A DNA stretch of 64,000 bases from Lumbricus terrestris (taxonomy: Eukaryota > Annelida > Clitellata > Crassiclitellata > Lumbricidae): assembly GCA_949752735.1 (NCBI GenBank), contig OX457044.1, forward strand, positions 15,261,322 to 15,325,321, written 5' to 3'. The notes under the pieces were generated by a model, which made no database searches, was not told the origin of the DNA, and saw only the letters and a list, made by a program, of their open reading frames with translations. Of the stretch, positions 34,054-46,959 are shown one piece after another (positions within the stretch are counted from its first letter, which is position 1; each line of letters begins with the position of its first letter). The translations under genes and the position numbers were made by a program.

Positions 34054-35360
34054 TACGAGGGTTGATCAATAAGTAATGAGAAAAATATATTAGACAGCAA
34101 ATCTGGACCAAAATTGTTTTATAGTTTTTCAACATAATCTCCCTGAAGCTCAACACATTTTCCCCAGCGATGTTCAAGTGCTTTTACACCCTCCAGGAAG
34201 AAATTTTTATGTAGCTCCTGAAACCAGTCATTTATGGCATGGATAACACTTTCATCAGTGTCAAATTTCTGTCCGCGAAGCGAATCTTTCAGATAACGAA
34301 ACAGATGGAAGTCAGACGGTGCCAGGTCTGCAGAATAGGGTGGGTGTTGTAGCAGTTCGAAGCCGCACTCGCGAATTGCAGTCATTGCAACAGACAAGGT
34401 GTGAGCTGGAGCATTGTCCTGATGAAACACGATACCTTGACGTAACTTCCCTCGACGTTTTTCCTTAATAGCCACGCGAAGTTTTCGGATTAACTGTGCA
34501 TAGTAGACACCCGTGATAGTCTTTCCACGCTCCAAGTAGTCAATCATCAAAATACCTTCACTGTCCCAAAATACGGATGCCATAACTTTACCCGCTGATG
34601 CAATTTTGCGGAATTTGACCGGTGTCAGGGAATCGACGTGCTTCCACTCCATACTCTGCAGTTTTGTCTCGGGATCAAAGTGGTGAGCCCAAGTGTCATC
34701 CATAGTGACATATCTGCGTAGAAACTTTGCCTGGTCTTCTCTAAAAAGGTCGAGATTTTCACGAGAAGTTGTTAGTCAGACTTGCTTGTTTTCATGTGTT
34801 AACATTCGTTAACATTCGGAACTCATCGAGCACAGACCTTGTTGTACCCCAAAATGTCTGTAATAATATGAGTTGTGCCGTACGACAAGTTCAAACAATC
34901 TGCTACATTTCTAATATTAACCCGCCGACCTTTCTGTATCAGATCCTGGACGAATTGGACGTTTTCGTTGGTACAGGTCTCAATAGGGCGGCCAGAACGG
35001 TGCTCGTCTTCAGTTGATTGCCTACCGCGATTAAATCCAGCAACCCACCAATAGACTGTAGCCTGTGAAGGGGCATTGCCACTTAATACCTTCTTCATGT
35101 CCGTTGCAATCTCATTTTGAGTCAATCCTTTTAAATGCAAATATTTAATAACCGCACGTTTCTCGTTTTTATCCATTATTTACAATAGCCGCTGGGCAGA
35201 CGGCTTGCGGCAGTTGCCTAGCAGCCACAGTAATGGCCCACGTGACAATTTAAAAATAAAAACTCTGCTAAATAAGTAGTAAGCTAGTAAATAAAAATAA
35301 AAATTCTGCCAAAAAAGCTGTCTAATATGTTTTTCTCATTACTTATTGATCAACCCTGAC
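34054..35360. mobile_element. Mariner element, TIRs about 43 bp
   Basis: The ends read CGAGGGTTGATCAATAAGTA after TA at 34054-34055 and, inverted, up to about 35356. The right TA is mutated. The 1.3-kb size is usual for mariner. Confidence 0.9.
34119..35176 (-). pseudogene. Mariner transposase (DD34D), frame broken
   Basis: The N-terminal part (35176-34823) carries two helix-turn-helix motifs: a start MDKNEKRAVIKYLHLKGLT, then TVYWWVAGFNRGR and the linker RSGRPIE. The catalytic part (34703-34119) has DDTWAHHFDPETK, IVFHQDNAPAHT and PYSADLAPSDFHLF, with exactly 34 residues between the last two catalytic Asp. The WVPHEL-like region between the two halves (34704-34822) is out of frame, so the protein cannot be made whole. 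The C-terminus ends KCVELQGDYVEKL in the normal place. Confidence 0.9.
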
Positions 35361-35439
35361 AAAAAGGATGCCTGGGTCCAGTTGTGATTTCTATTTACAT
35401 TGAACCGCTTAACAATTCACCCCAACGCCGAACTTGACT

Positions 35440-36680
35440 ATCATACTCAAGTTCTTCAGTCAGCACGACTTTGCAATGGTTTCATGTTTATTTCCATCAA
35501 AGAAATAAACTGAGGCCATTATGTTGAATTGTCTTCAAACTTTGCATCAAGTTCCCTCATAACTCTCTCCTGAGCTCTCTTCTCCTTGTTGTGATCAATC
35601 ACCAAAGTAGTGTCAAAGTGAGTAATCAATCAAGGAAGCAGTAGCAAATCTTCACTGTCTGCTTCAACTCGGTGTGGTTTCTTAGAATGGCTAGGACTAT
35701 ATTGGTTATCTCGTAGCTCTTTTCCTAGTTTTCGCAAAATCATCAAAGACCACACCTTCACCTTGTGAGTAGTTTTTTGTCTTCATCACTACAATTGTCT
35801 CTCACCGATTCTTCCATATTTTCCTCAAACTCATCAAACTCTTTCTGCTGCACATAAAACATGGATCTCTCTGTCATCTTCTCCTCTTCTGTGGTTTGTT
35901 TTATCACTCTTCATACTCCTTTTTCATCCATCTTTTTACTTGCCTTTCCTTCTGTAACAATTGTTTTCTTGTCTCCTGAAGGTCAACTGGTCCTATCTGA
36001 TGAGGTCCAATGCTTCCATTTGTTCTCTTTGAAAAAATTAAAGCTAGCTCAATGGCGGGAATCTTTTTCTTTCTACTACAGTCACAAAATATGTGCACTC
36101 CGCCAACACAGGGAGAACTGCAACCCACATCAGTGCAACTGTTGATGTCACACTTACAGGTCATGTCTATGAGTCTGCCAAGTTTTTCCATAAACCTATC
36201 TCTCCTCCAACTTCGCTCTGCCAGAAGTGTCTTCTGGCAGAGCGAAGTTGGAGGAGAGATAGGTTTATGGAAAAACTTGGAAGACTCATAGACATTCTAA
36301 CCAGTAAGTGTGACATCAACAGTTGCACTGATGTGGGTTGCAGTTCTCCCTGTGTTGCTTCCTTGCTCACACGTGGATATCAACTTTGCTTTGATTCTTG
36401 TTTGACTGTTTATGACAGGCTCAGTGAATTTAGGATTTGCTTTGCAACACTTAGCAAGAACTCCCCTCATTAAGTCAGTGACAATTTGGTCATTGCTGTA
36501 ATTTCGTCTGTCTTGGTCACTCATCTCTCTGGGGTACAACCCATATCTAATGGCATCCCTGACAGTTGGTAATTCAGCTGTAGGAAGCTGTCTGCCTGAA
36601 CCGACTAAGTGATGTAAGTGAGTCCAAACCAGCAATCTTGTTTTTATATTGGACATTCTGACTATCTCAAGGGAATACAC
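35440..36680 (-). pseudogene. Broken Cys-rich gene of an uncharacterised family
   Basis: The N-terminal part (36680-36370) reads through LPTVRDAIRYGLYPRE, DLMRGVLAKCCKANPKF and PVINSQTRIKAKL. The C-terminal part (36200-35904) reads EKLGRLIDMTCKCDINSC, TDVGCSSPCVGGVHIFCDC and KKKIPAIELALI. The Cys spacing suggests a zinc-binding module. From memory it resembles uncharacterised proteins repeated in marine invertebrate genomes; I cannot give a function. An inverted duplication at about 36105-36365 splits the two halves and reads backwards, so the gene is dead or misassembled. Whether it was a host gene or transposon cargo is open. Confidence 0.5.
36105..36365. repeat. 130-bp hairpin duplication with 3-bp loop
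   Basis: Two arms of about 128 bp are almost exact reverse complements, joined at CTGCCAGAAG-TGT-CTTCTGGCAG near 36233. Small differences appear near 36166 and 36300 (AGGTCATG versus TTCTAACCAG). The arms are a piece of the Cys-rich gene and its inverted copy. Confidence 0.9.
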
Positions 36681-36827
36681 AAACAGTGACTACATGTATT
36701 CTAACAATCTAACATGCAATATTTGCAATACTATAATAATGTTGCACACATGGTACAACAGATTGATAATTAATTAATGGGTACAGATCACTAATAAACA
36801 ATGTTAAACATAAAACAATATACATAA

Positions 36828-37285
<458 letters not shown>

Positions 37286-37529
37286 ATTCTAACAAGCAAA
37301 AACTTAAATTAAAGCATTTTAAAATATTTCTGATAACTTCATATTAAAGCAGCTAATTTGCATATTTTCCAGGATAATTCAAGTGCAAATTGAAGTAGTT
37401 AAATCCCATTGCAGACAGATTTTATACTTATATTTCGACTTTTCACATGAAAATGTACTATTTTATCCCTAAGGCCTTTTAAATTATTGACTTTAAAAAA
37501 ATTGACACACCCTAGTATTAAAGTAATAC

Positions 37530-37790
37530 TATGCATGTGTGACATTGTGTGTGTACGTATGTGTGTATGTATGCATGGGTGCATGTATGTATGCATGCAT
37601 ATGTGTATGTATGTATGCATGTATGTATGTATGTAATATGTATGTATGGATGTATAGATGCATGCATGCATAAACACATGTGTGCATGTATGTAACTATG
37701 TATGTATGTATGTATGTATGTATGTATGTATGTATGTATGTATGTATGTATGTATGTATGTATGTATGTATGTATGTATGTATGCAATGC
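37530..37790. repeat. (ATGT)n microsatellite
   Basis: Imperfect then nearly pure TATG repeats, degrading to about 38000. The Met/Tyr/Cys/Val open frames on both strands are artefacts of the repeat. Confidence 0.95.
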
Positions 37791-38131
37791 CTATATGCAT
37801 ATGTATGTATGAATTAATGAATTCATGCTGCATGTATGTTTGTATGACAAAAATTATGTATAAATGCCTGTAAGGCATGTATGTATGTTAGCATATACTT
37901 ATGCATATAGTGTGTTTGTATGGATCTAAGTAAGTTAAAAGTCTGCTTGCATATATTGACTTATGTATGTGTGTACGACATGTATGTGTAGATGTGCAAG
38001 TATGTAAGGCGAAAACAAATAATGTTGTGTTTCCAGTAACCCGAACGGCCCACTTTTATGGCCGCGACAGGAATAATTTCACTAAGTGAATTTTTTTTTG
38101 TATTGACATGGTACCGTGACATTGCCTTCCC

Positions 38132-38320
38132 CAGGGTTTAAAGTGGGTGGGAACGCGTGGGAACGGCGTTCTCACTGCTCTCGAAATTTCGGACTTGCGT
38201 TCCCACTGCTCAACTGATTGGAACGCTGCAAACACATGCATTTCAATAAAATTCTTCATCAGCGTTCCCACTGCTCTCATCCAGCGTTCCCACTGCTCAC
38301 CCAAACCACTTTAACCACTG
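38132..38320. mobile_element. 189-bp hAT-type MITE, 8-bp TSD
   Basis: The ends CAGGGTTTAAAGTGG and CCACTTTAACCACTG are flanked by the perfect duplication GCCTTCCC at 38124-38131 and 38321-38328. The motif GCGTTCCCACTGCTC recurs four times inside. Confidence 0.85.
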
Positions 38321-39122
38321 GCCTTCCCTGTTGGAGGTTTTGAAGTGGGTCTTACGGTGTTGGCTCCTGGCTGTAGCATATATCAAAGTAACATAACTAC
38401 CGATAATAATTTAGGCATATATGCAGTAGGTGGTAGTTTTTTATCATTAATTAACATTAGAAATTTTCCACTTTCCAGGTAGTTGCATGCTTCTTGTCTG
38501 GCGCACTGCACTGTGTCAGGGTTGGTTTCTAATGTGTGATATTGTCTGAGCTCATTTGTCTGCATGCTTTTTGACTGCGCACTTCTGTCCTGCGCTGTTT
38601 TGTTACGGCACCAGGGAGGAGAGATAGAGCGAGTGACACTGACAGGGCAAGACGAAACAAGAGAGATGCGGAGAGGGTGAGAAAAGGGAAGAACATAATT
38701 ATGAGAAGAAGAACAAGAGAAGCATATGAGCGCATGGCTAATGTTACCTCACCAGCGGTGGTGAATGAATTCACCTGATCAATTCACTGAATTATGAGCA
38801 TTTTAAAAGCAGGGTTGAGGTCAAATATACAGTCGCAATCTAAAGTCGAGTACATGATTTCATGGATGACTATGTGCATTAGTGGACAGGGCGCTAGCAG
38901 ATTAAGTCAGAAGGACCAAAGGACCAGCCCTGGATGGACAATAAAAAGTGTAATTAATCGAGGCTGTGTTGTAGGACTGTGTCTACTGAGTGGCTGGGTT
39001 GCAAACACTGTTCTCTTCTGATGATAATTATGATGACCATTCTGTCCTTCATTCACTCAATCACTCATGATGACATGACACTTACTAGGTCAATAATTGA
39101 ATCAGAGAGACCCATTTGGATA

Positions 39123-39381
39123 TGAAGATGATGATGATGATGATGATGACGACGACGGCGGCGGCGGCGATGACGACGATGATCTTTTCATTCACTCAAG
39201 GGGAGATGATTATAACAATGATGAAAATGATTTTGTTCTTCACAAACGAGATTATGACGATGATGATGATGAAGATGATGATGAAGACGATGATGATGAT
39301 GATGATGATGTTGATGATGACGATGTGATGATGATGACGATGATGATGACGATGATGAAGACGATGATGATGATGACGATG

Positions 39382-39418
<37 letters not shown>

Positions 39419-39560
39419 AATGATGATGATGATCTTGTCATTCACTCAAGGGGAGATGATTATAACATTGATGAAAATGATTTTGTTCTTCACAAACGAG
39501 ATGATGACGGTGATGATGATGATGAAGGTGATGATGAAGACGATGATGATGGATGATGAT
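39123..39560. repeat. (GAT)n array abutting an Ig exon
   Basis: Imperfect GAT/GAC triplets appear in three blocks, with the segment TCATTCACTCAAGGGGAGATG duplicated at about 39187 and 39438. It ends about 15 bp from the splice donor of the exon at 39576-39941; in gene sense it is an ATC-rich intron start. Confidence 0.9.
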
Positions 39561-39575
39561 GATATTGCCACTCAC

Positions 39576-39941
39576 TTGGGGAGATTGAAACCAGGACTTG
39601 TATCGCAACCGACGTGATGCTGAAATTTCCGTATCTGGCGGTCACTGTGTATTTGCCTGCATCGGTGGCCTTTGTCGGATTTATGTCAATGCCTAGGGGG
39701 GATTCCGAACCTGTCAGGCGCTTGTCGAAGTCAGCACCTAGGTCGGTGATGATCACCCGATCATCAATTTTGGTCCTTATGGCGATAACCTCACCATCCT
39801 TTCTCCACTCCGTCAAAGGCGGTTTACTGCAAAAATCATTTTCTGGGAGATTTTTGTCACCGTTTTTCATCGTCCAGGATAACGGTGTCGATTTAAACTC
39901 AATAGAACAGAAAATATCTTCGCCGTCCAGGACTATATAAT
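39576..39941 (-). CDS. Ig-like domain exon 2 of the Ig gene
   Basis: The exon is 366 bp (122 codons), phase 1-1, with acceptor TGTGTATTTTAG and donor CCCCAA|GTGAGTGG. Motifs are GEDIFCSIEF, then TPLSWTM (here C-x10-W and not C-x8-W), NDFCSKPPLTEWRKDGE for the BC loop and strand C, and PTKATDAGKYTVTARYG for E-F with Val in place of the usual Cys. The two Cys fit the alternative pair seen in exons 3-5. NFS is a likely glycosylation site. The domain is slightly longer than its sisters in the BC region. Confidence 0.85.
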
Positions 39942-40182
39942 CTAAAATACACATGGAAAATGCATAAGCATTACTTTACTAAAGTTTTGGCTTTACCGAT
40001 ATATTATTACTCTATATTTTTTTTGTATAAACTACTGAACTAATCTTTTGTTTTGGATATCTTCCACTAAAAATTCGTACTATTCTGGTGCAGAGAACAC
40101 AAGAACAATGTTCAAATTTCTTAACTCGGATATCCAGAGATCTTATGACAGATTCTGAAAAGATTCTATACAGCAAAGCAAA

Positions 40183-40216
40183 TGCAAACATGTGCATTGT
40201 ACATTGTACAATGTAC
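40183..40216. repeat. Short perfect palindrome of ACATTGTAC units
   Basis: CATTGTACATTGTACAATGT continues as TGTACAATG-type units, so the stretch is self-complementary and could form a small cruciform. No flanking element was recognised. Confidence 0.7.
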
Positions 40217-40379
40217 ATTGTACAGTGTGTCTGTGACTCTTCGTGGCTCATCGCTAACTTTACAAACTTCACATCTGATCACAAAGTCTTTGAGCATAGC
40301 CTCCTCCCACAGTATCTGAGCACCATCCATTCTTGCTTTGAATATCTAGGGCTATAGAGTGTATAGCCTATTGTATACC

Positions 40380-41870
40380 CATTAATTATATACTACAATG
40401 TGTCCCAATGAAAAGTAGACCACACAAAAAAAATCGCTTAATTCGGTCTAAACTTTTAGCATTAGCCTGAAATTTTAAAGACAACAACAGTAGCCAAATA
40501 ACCACCTAATCCTGACGCCGTTTAGAAATGTCCGTGCGTTTGTCAAGATTATGAGCGTTTGAGATATGTCCTCCTTGGTCACGGACACACGGCCGTAGAC
40601 ATAGTAGCCTAGTGTAGTAGCTGTCGCGGGAGACACCCAGTAGGGTGTCCAATTTTTAAATTGGAAAAATTATCTCCTGGTATTTTGCATCGCACACCCT
40701 CTAATTTTGTGTGAATTGGTGCAAAAAGCACCTAGTAAAATTGTTAAGCCAATCAAATAGGAGGAAGTGGTCTCCCACAGTCCATTAAAAAATACTATAA
40801 AGACACTCGAATTTCAGCAAAATTTCTAGTTTTCCTAGCTTTTTGACTCTTAACCACCCTCTAACTTTTCTCTAGAGGTGGAATAAATTAATTATTCCGG
40901 TCAAATGTCTTACTTTATGCTATGCAGTTGATTGCATCATTATGACTGATGTGACTATAAATTCAGAATATATATTTTAATTTATTTATATTTAAGAATT
41001 AATTTGTATTTTTTTTAAAATATATCTTAATGTTTATATATATATATATATTTTATTATCTTTAAACACATCTTTGTTTGTAAAAATGTGCATTATAGCA
41101 TTTTGGTTTAATAATAAAAAATGTCCAATAATATTATTATTATTATTATTATTTTTATTACATAAATTTCTTACACACATGGACACTGAAATGTGAATCT
41201 GAGGCGAAGAAACTATTAGTCTATTTATGGTGCATTCGTTCAGTTTGGGTCTTCTTTTCTTGCAATGCTGGTGTAGTGGGCTGAATAGAATCTCTCTTTA
41301 AACATTACAGAAGTCAATCCCAGGATATATTGAATGGTGGAGTTAATGTTTACTATTATAATTGACCGGAGTGCATTGTCAAAGTTTGCGACTAAAAACG
41401 TCAGTGGAAACAATTCTTTCTAAGTCCAACTGAAAGGGAAGTTGATTCCTTCTGGAATCGAATGGCTTGTAGAGTGGATTCTTCTTAGGCTAATTGAATA
41501 GCAGAGTTGGTGTACTTCTTGGAAACAAATTGAATGTGTGAGCTTTAGCTGAGGAGTATCTTCGTTGCAAGACCAATTAACTGATATAATATACTGCTGA
41601 CACCATGGATTAATTGAAACGCTTCATTTTGCAAGTGAGTTGGTCCCAGAGAGAATCACTCCCCATCCTTCAATTTTCCCTAGGAAGCATCAACTCTGCA
41701 AGTAATTTTGTCCCAGGAAAATCTACTCCCAAAATTTTCAATTTGTCCTAGGAAGAACAAAGTTCACCAGTCATTTGGTCTCATCTTAAATGAAACACTC
41801 CTGGAGTGTTTAATGACTGGGTCTTTGTCCTAGTTTCAATTAACTCTGCAGTGATTATAATATACTCTCA
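40380..41870. other. Intronic stretch, nothing recognised
   Basis: AT-rich sequence without a gene or an element I can name. Short (TA)n at 41036-41052 and (ATT)n at 41131-41157 are the only simple repeats. Confidence 0.6.
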
Positions 41871-41964
41871 TACATACATGTATGCATTGCATACCCATGT
41901 ACAATATTATACATTATTTACACACAGTGTCACACATGTATAGGCATTGATTGAATTCCTCATA

Positions 41965-42050
41965 CAGAAGTGGTAGATCGCCTCTGATTAGGTTGTACTG
42001 TGAGAGGCGCTTTATAAATCCCAAAATAGAATAGAATAGAATAGAATAGA
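41965..42050 (+). repeat. LINE 3' tail with (AGAAT)n
   Basis: GTAGATCGCCTCTGATTAGG ... GAGAGGCGCTTTATAAAT is followed by AATAGAATAGAATAGAATAG. It matches the GGCGCTTTATAAAT-type ends of the CR1/L2-like LINEs. Confidence 0.65.
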
Positions 42051-42094
42051 TCAATCCAGATACTCGAAATTTGCTAAGTTCTATAACTGACACT

Positions 42095-42707
<613 letters not shown>

Positions 42708-43656
42708 GAAATTTGCTAAGTTCTATAACTGACACTTGATATTTGCCACTAATTAATTGGAAAAAATTAAGAAGACATGAAGCATGATGCATGTTGTCAT
42801 AGACTATTACAATCAAAGATTCGTTTTTTTGATGGGTCTTACATGGTGGAGTTCAAATTTCAGGTGTCGGACCTCAAGAGGTGTCAGACCCGACGCTGCG
42901 TGGTCGGATTTAACCACTAACAATATAGATATTTCTGCAAATGACAACGGAGCAATAGCTAGGCCAGAGGTCTCATTGAACTCAAAATGCCCCAAAGGCC
43001 AAAGAAAGACTCCTATGCTATAGCCTATAGATGTGAGTTCCTGGGAAGTAGGCTATAAGTTAACGGACCTATGTTCATTCATTGACACAAAATTAAGCAG
43101 AAAAGCAGATAATAATGACAAGCAGTTTCCGTACAGTTATTTTTAAAATCTTTTCTGAAAGCTGTAACTTGCCTGTAAGTAATGCATAGAAACTGTACTC
43201 TTTCGTAACAGCAATTATTTGCTGACAAAAATTAATAATAATTTACACTAAATTTTATCTTTTACTTTCGTGAAAAATAAGTTTTGAAATTTCTCTTGGA
43301 AACTCCTTTACCTTCCACAACTTTATTACATGAGTTCTGAAGTCGTTTAAAGGGCATAACAAACTTTAATTTATTAATGTTAATGCAAATGCCCACTACA
43401 TCACTTTCGATCATGATGGCATATCAAGGGAGAGATATATAAATGGACATTGTGCTTTTGTAAAGTATTGAATAAGTCAAAACAGAGCTTTATTATTATT
43501 ACAAAAACGAGGCTATAAATGCAATTATCAAAAATCAGAGAAATACTAAAGGCTGCAAAGGGCTGCAGAAAAAGGCTTCATGGCATAGGCTGAGCCTTTG
43601 TCCTGAGTTTGGGGTGGGGAATGAACGAGAGCCCCAAGGATGGGGTGTGAAACGCC

Positions 43657-44343
43657 GAGCTATGAAAAGGGCCACTTCGAAAGGGTGATCATCAAAAGAG
43701 TGCCAATTATAAAGGCGTGGATCAAAAGGGTGAGTAAACAAAAGGGCGACAATCAAACGGGCGACCATCGAATGTCCATCGAACGACCATCGAACGCAGT
43801 GGTTCAAAGACAGCGGTACATGACAGGGAAATGCGCACATGTATACAACATGTCTATCAATCCATGCATGTAATTTCAGCAGTTTAATCAAGAAATGATC
43901 GAAATTTACTGTTTGGACGATAGTTATGTCTGCAGGCCTATATAAATGGACAGATTTAAACGTACAGTGCAGTTGCGTGCAGTAGATTTTGGATATTTCA
44001 ATTTTCAGTAAATTTAAACTACACATAGGCCTAAGTTGCAGGGAAAGAGTGAGAATGAACTTCGAATTTGTAAGGAGCAATAAAGGTTAAGACATGATAA
44101 TGTTTGAGTAACTTGATGGCTGAATATTCAAACTTGTAAAAACAATAAACGAAAATATGAAAAGAAAATTTGGAAGTGCACCGTAAGACTTCAACATAGG
44201 CCTACAGATCGCCCTTTTGATTGTCGTCTTTTATTTGCTTGCCCTTTTGATTGGCACCCGTTCGACCAAGCACCTTTATAATGGGCGCCCTTTTGAACTC
44301 GCCCTTTTGATGGTCACCCTTTCGAAGTTGCCCTTTTGATAGT
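43657..44343. mobile_element. MITE with AAAAGGGC-type TIR arrays
   Basis: The left end starts near TATGAAAAGGGCCACTTCGA and the right end inverts it (TCGAAGTTGCCCTTTTGATA). Both arms contain AAAAGGGCG blocks in series, as in the element at 32251-32996. The target duplication is not clear. Confidence 0.65.
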
Positions 44344-44489
44344 GAATCGAGCAGAGGAGGAGTTTAGAGAGGCGATTGTGCCCCTCCTTTTCAAAATTGC
44401 TTTTAAATTTCGGCACTGCAATGTCAACATTTTAGGCTGTCATTATAACGAAATTGCTCTTCAATTCAGTGTTGTTAAAAGCAAAGAAA

Positions 44490-44712
44490 AGTCGTACCCC
44501 AAGGTCCTGGACACGGAGGCCAGTGTATCGCAGGACTTGCCATTTACATCGCAGCTTATGCCGGTACCAAATCATACTGCTTGGTGACAGAGGCACGTGT
44601 GTGTAAACAACTTGCCCACAATACCCAGAGTCGTTACCCGGAGTTGAACCCGCAGCCGCCCGCTCCATTAGCAAGCGTGTTACCGATCAGCCACCAGGTC
44701 GCACCTAAGTGC
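44490..44712 (-). repeat. tRNA-derived SINE, minus orientation
   Basis: On the minus strand GACCTGGTGGCTGATCGG and the B box GGGTTCAACTCC about 45 bp later form a tRNA-like head. The body includes GGGCAAGTTGTTTAC, related to the GGGCAAGTTGCTTAC of the SINE at 42392-42640. Confidence 0.6.
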
Positions 44713-44744
44713 TGGCAGTCGTGCTTTAAGACCTCCCCATTGTT

Positions 44745-44860
44745 TAAAATTTGTTACATTTCCACACTGCAATGGTAACATTTTAAGCTTTCATCTCAAC
44801 AAAATGGCTCATAATTTCAGTGCTGAAGGCCATGGCTTAAGACTTCAATAAACGTCCCCT
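44745..44860. repeat. Dispersed repeat (TGCAATGGTAGCATTTTAAG)
   Basis: TCCACACTGCAATGGTAACA and ATCTCAACAAAATGGCTCAT followed by CAGTGCTGAAG mark a family repeated at about 24780-24900, 26160-26340, 45700-45910, 47610-47720 and 59310-59345. Unit borders are unclear. Confidence 0.6.
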
Positions 44861-45174
44861 CACTATTGCTTCAATTTTTTGCATTTATCTATGACATTTT
44901 TTTGCATCCCCTTGCTTTGGGGGAATCCAGGTCTGGGAGGAAACTGAGGCGCATGATGCTCACTAGTGGGAGTTCTTTTACTCATGTAATCTCTCTTTTT
45001 GCTGATTTTTATAGTCTTTTAGTACAAAGGCCACGGTAATTATAAGATCACGGTAGTAAAATCACAATTCAATTTCACAATGATAGGTTTCTGATGATCT
45101 AATGGCCTTTTCTTTAATATATCATATAATTTTATCCTAAATAACTCTTTACTTTTACTTTAGGAGAACTACTA

Positions 45175-45650
45175 CGAGGAAAGTTAAACAGAAACCTCAA
45201 GAAACGAATGATAAAAACACTGGTGTGGAGGGTGGTGCTGTATGGTTCCGACACCTGGACCATGAGAAAAGAAGACATAAAGAAAATTGAAGCATTTGAA
45301 ATGTGGACATGGAGAAGAATGGAGAAGATCAGCTGGACGGAACACAAAACAAACGAGGAAGTTCTGGAAAGGATTGGAGAGGAAAGAACAATGATAAAAA
45401 CAATTAGAGAAAGACAAAAGAGATGGATATATATATAGGGCATACACTAAGAGGAGACAACCTGGTAAAAACGGTGATAGAAGGCAAAATGGAGGGGAAA
45501 AGAACAAGAGGAAGACCACGACATATGATGTTGGACACGATGGTGACAAGGATTGGATATCAAAGACTAAAAGAGAAGACCCAGTGGAAGGAAGAGTGGC
45601 GACATTGGACAGCCGAACCTGCCTAGTTGCTAGAAGAACCAGAAGAAGAG
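45175..45650 (+). mobile_element. Non-LTR retrotransposon end of polyprotein
   Basis: Frames give LVWRVVLYGSDTWTMRKED, KISWTEHKTNEEVLERIGEE, RGDNLVKTVIEGKMEGKRTR and a final KEEWRHWTAEPA. This is the stretch after the reverse transcriptase in a common LINE group. A frameshift lies at about 45430. A second, minus-strand copy is at 49140-49463. Confidence 0.8.
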
Positions 45651-46084
45651 AAGAACTCTTTACTTAACAAGTAAAAAGTGACTGTTTCAGAGTGTCCCCT
45701 CCCCATTGGTAACAAGTTTTAGGATTTGCACACTATATCTGCAGTATTTTAAGCTATTATCTTAACAAAATTACTCATGATTTCAGTGCATAGAGACGTT
45801 GTTTGGGCTTGAGCAAATGTCCAACCCCCATTGTTCATTGTTTTAAAATTTTTAATACGCTCACTGTAATAGTAGCATTTTAAGCTGCCATCTTAACAAA
45901 ATTGCTCATTATGGATAAACAGTGGACAAGACTGTAGAAATTTATGACATTTATTAAATATTTCTGAAATTTTGAGATATAAACAGCTCCGTTGACACCA
46001 CAAATTTGGATGGACCGCCACCAAATTTCCGTCCATGCTCCACTGCCACATTTGGTCCACGGGCCATGCGTTTGAGACACCTGA

Positions 46085-46310
46085 ATAGAAGCTTTGCTTT
46101 GTTATGGTCGGTCCGTCTTTCTGGAATAAGTTACCTATTAGTCTCCGTAATGAACTTCTTTGTCTTTATTTTCCCCTTTTCCACAAGAGTTTGAAAACGA
46201 TTCTCTTTGATTGTGGTTTGGTGTCAGGTCGGGAGCGCCTCTGAGGAGTTCTCTTGAAGTGGCGCCATATAAATGTACAATTACAATCACAATTACAACT
46301 ACAATTACCT
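46085..46310 (+). mobile_element. LINE 3' end fragment
   Basis: Translation includes SVFLEXVTY-like remnants of the VWN-LP motif and ends in GGGAGCGCCTCTGAGGAG ... GTGGCGCCATATAAATGTAC with a (CAATTA)n tail. It ends about 50 bp from the donor of the Ig exon at 46363-46734. Confidence 0.6.
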
Positions 46311-46362
46311 GAGCAAGGTGAACATCATTTAAAATGCCTACAAAAACAAGATAACTGCTCAC

Positions 46363-46734
46363 TTGATGTGACGTTGACAAACGAAATGTCAACCACGTCC
46401 GTAGTTGAGCCTGGCATCGGTTTATCGATACTGATGCGGATTCCATATCTGCCTTCATCGGTTTCGCTCACGTTCACAAGTCTTATCCCAGCACGGATAC
46501 CATCGTTTATCATTGAGAAGAGTCTACCCTGGTACCGAGTTGCGACATCTGGGTTGACCTGGAAGGTCCAGTTGGTCACATCCATAACCGCTAAGATGAT
46601 TGTTTCATTGTTTTGCCCAGACGGATCAAAGGTCCAGGTTATGCTGCCAGCAGTGACCGATGAGAAATCGTATCGCCAGTCCAACAGAAGGTCTTTACCA
46701 ATGCAGAGAGGTGGTACGTCCAGATGCTCAAATT
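46363..46734 (-). CDS. Ig-like V-type domain exon 1 (most 5' exon seen)
   Basis: The exon is 372 bp (124 codons), phase 1-1, with acceptor TTTTCTCTCTCAG and donor ACATCAA|GTGAGCAG. Motifs are PPLCIGKDLLLDW (C-x8-W), SVTAGSITWTFDPSG for strand C, FSMINDGIRAGIRLVNV for strands D-E, and SETDEGRYGIRISI for strand F with Ile in place of Cys. Unlike the other four domains it has no BC-loop Cys, so its single Cys is unpaired within the domain or pairs elsewhere. The phase-1 acceptor requires at least one more exon upstream, presumably with the signal peptide, and I did not find it in 46.7-64 kb. Confidence 0.85.
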
Positions 46735-46841
46735 CTGAGAGAGAAAAGCCACAGGTATGTAGGTATGCAGGTATGTGGTAGGCGAATAAAAGCAAGATAT
46801 ATGGAATGCAGTGAGAAAGCTCATATGAGGTTAAGTTAAAC

Positions 46842-46922
46842 AAGATGATGATGGTGGTTACTATCATCAACATCATCATCACCACCACCACCACCACCAC
46901 CACTACCACCATCATCATTATT
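46842..46922. repeat. (GAT/CAC)n microsatellite
   Basis: GATGATGATGG followed by CATCATCACCACCACC. It lies about 110 bp upstream (gene sense) of the exon at 46363-46734. Confidence 0.9.
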
Positions 46923-46959
46923 TGTCATCATCAACATTATTTATAAAATGCTAATTAAC

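Noticed and set aside
37518..37878. Met/Tyr/Val/Cys and Ile/His/Thr-Tyr repeat open frames
   Set aside because: Pure products of (ATGT)n and (ACAT)n on the two strands; the same holds at 5487-5811 and 10941-11150.
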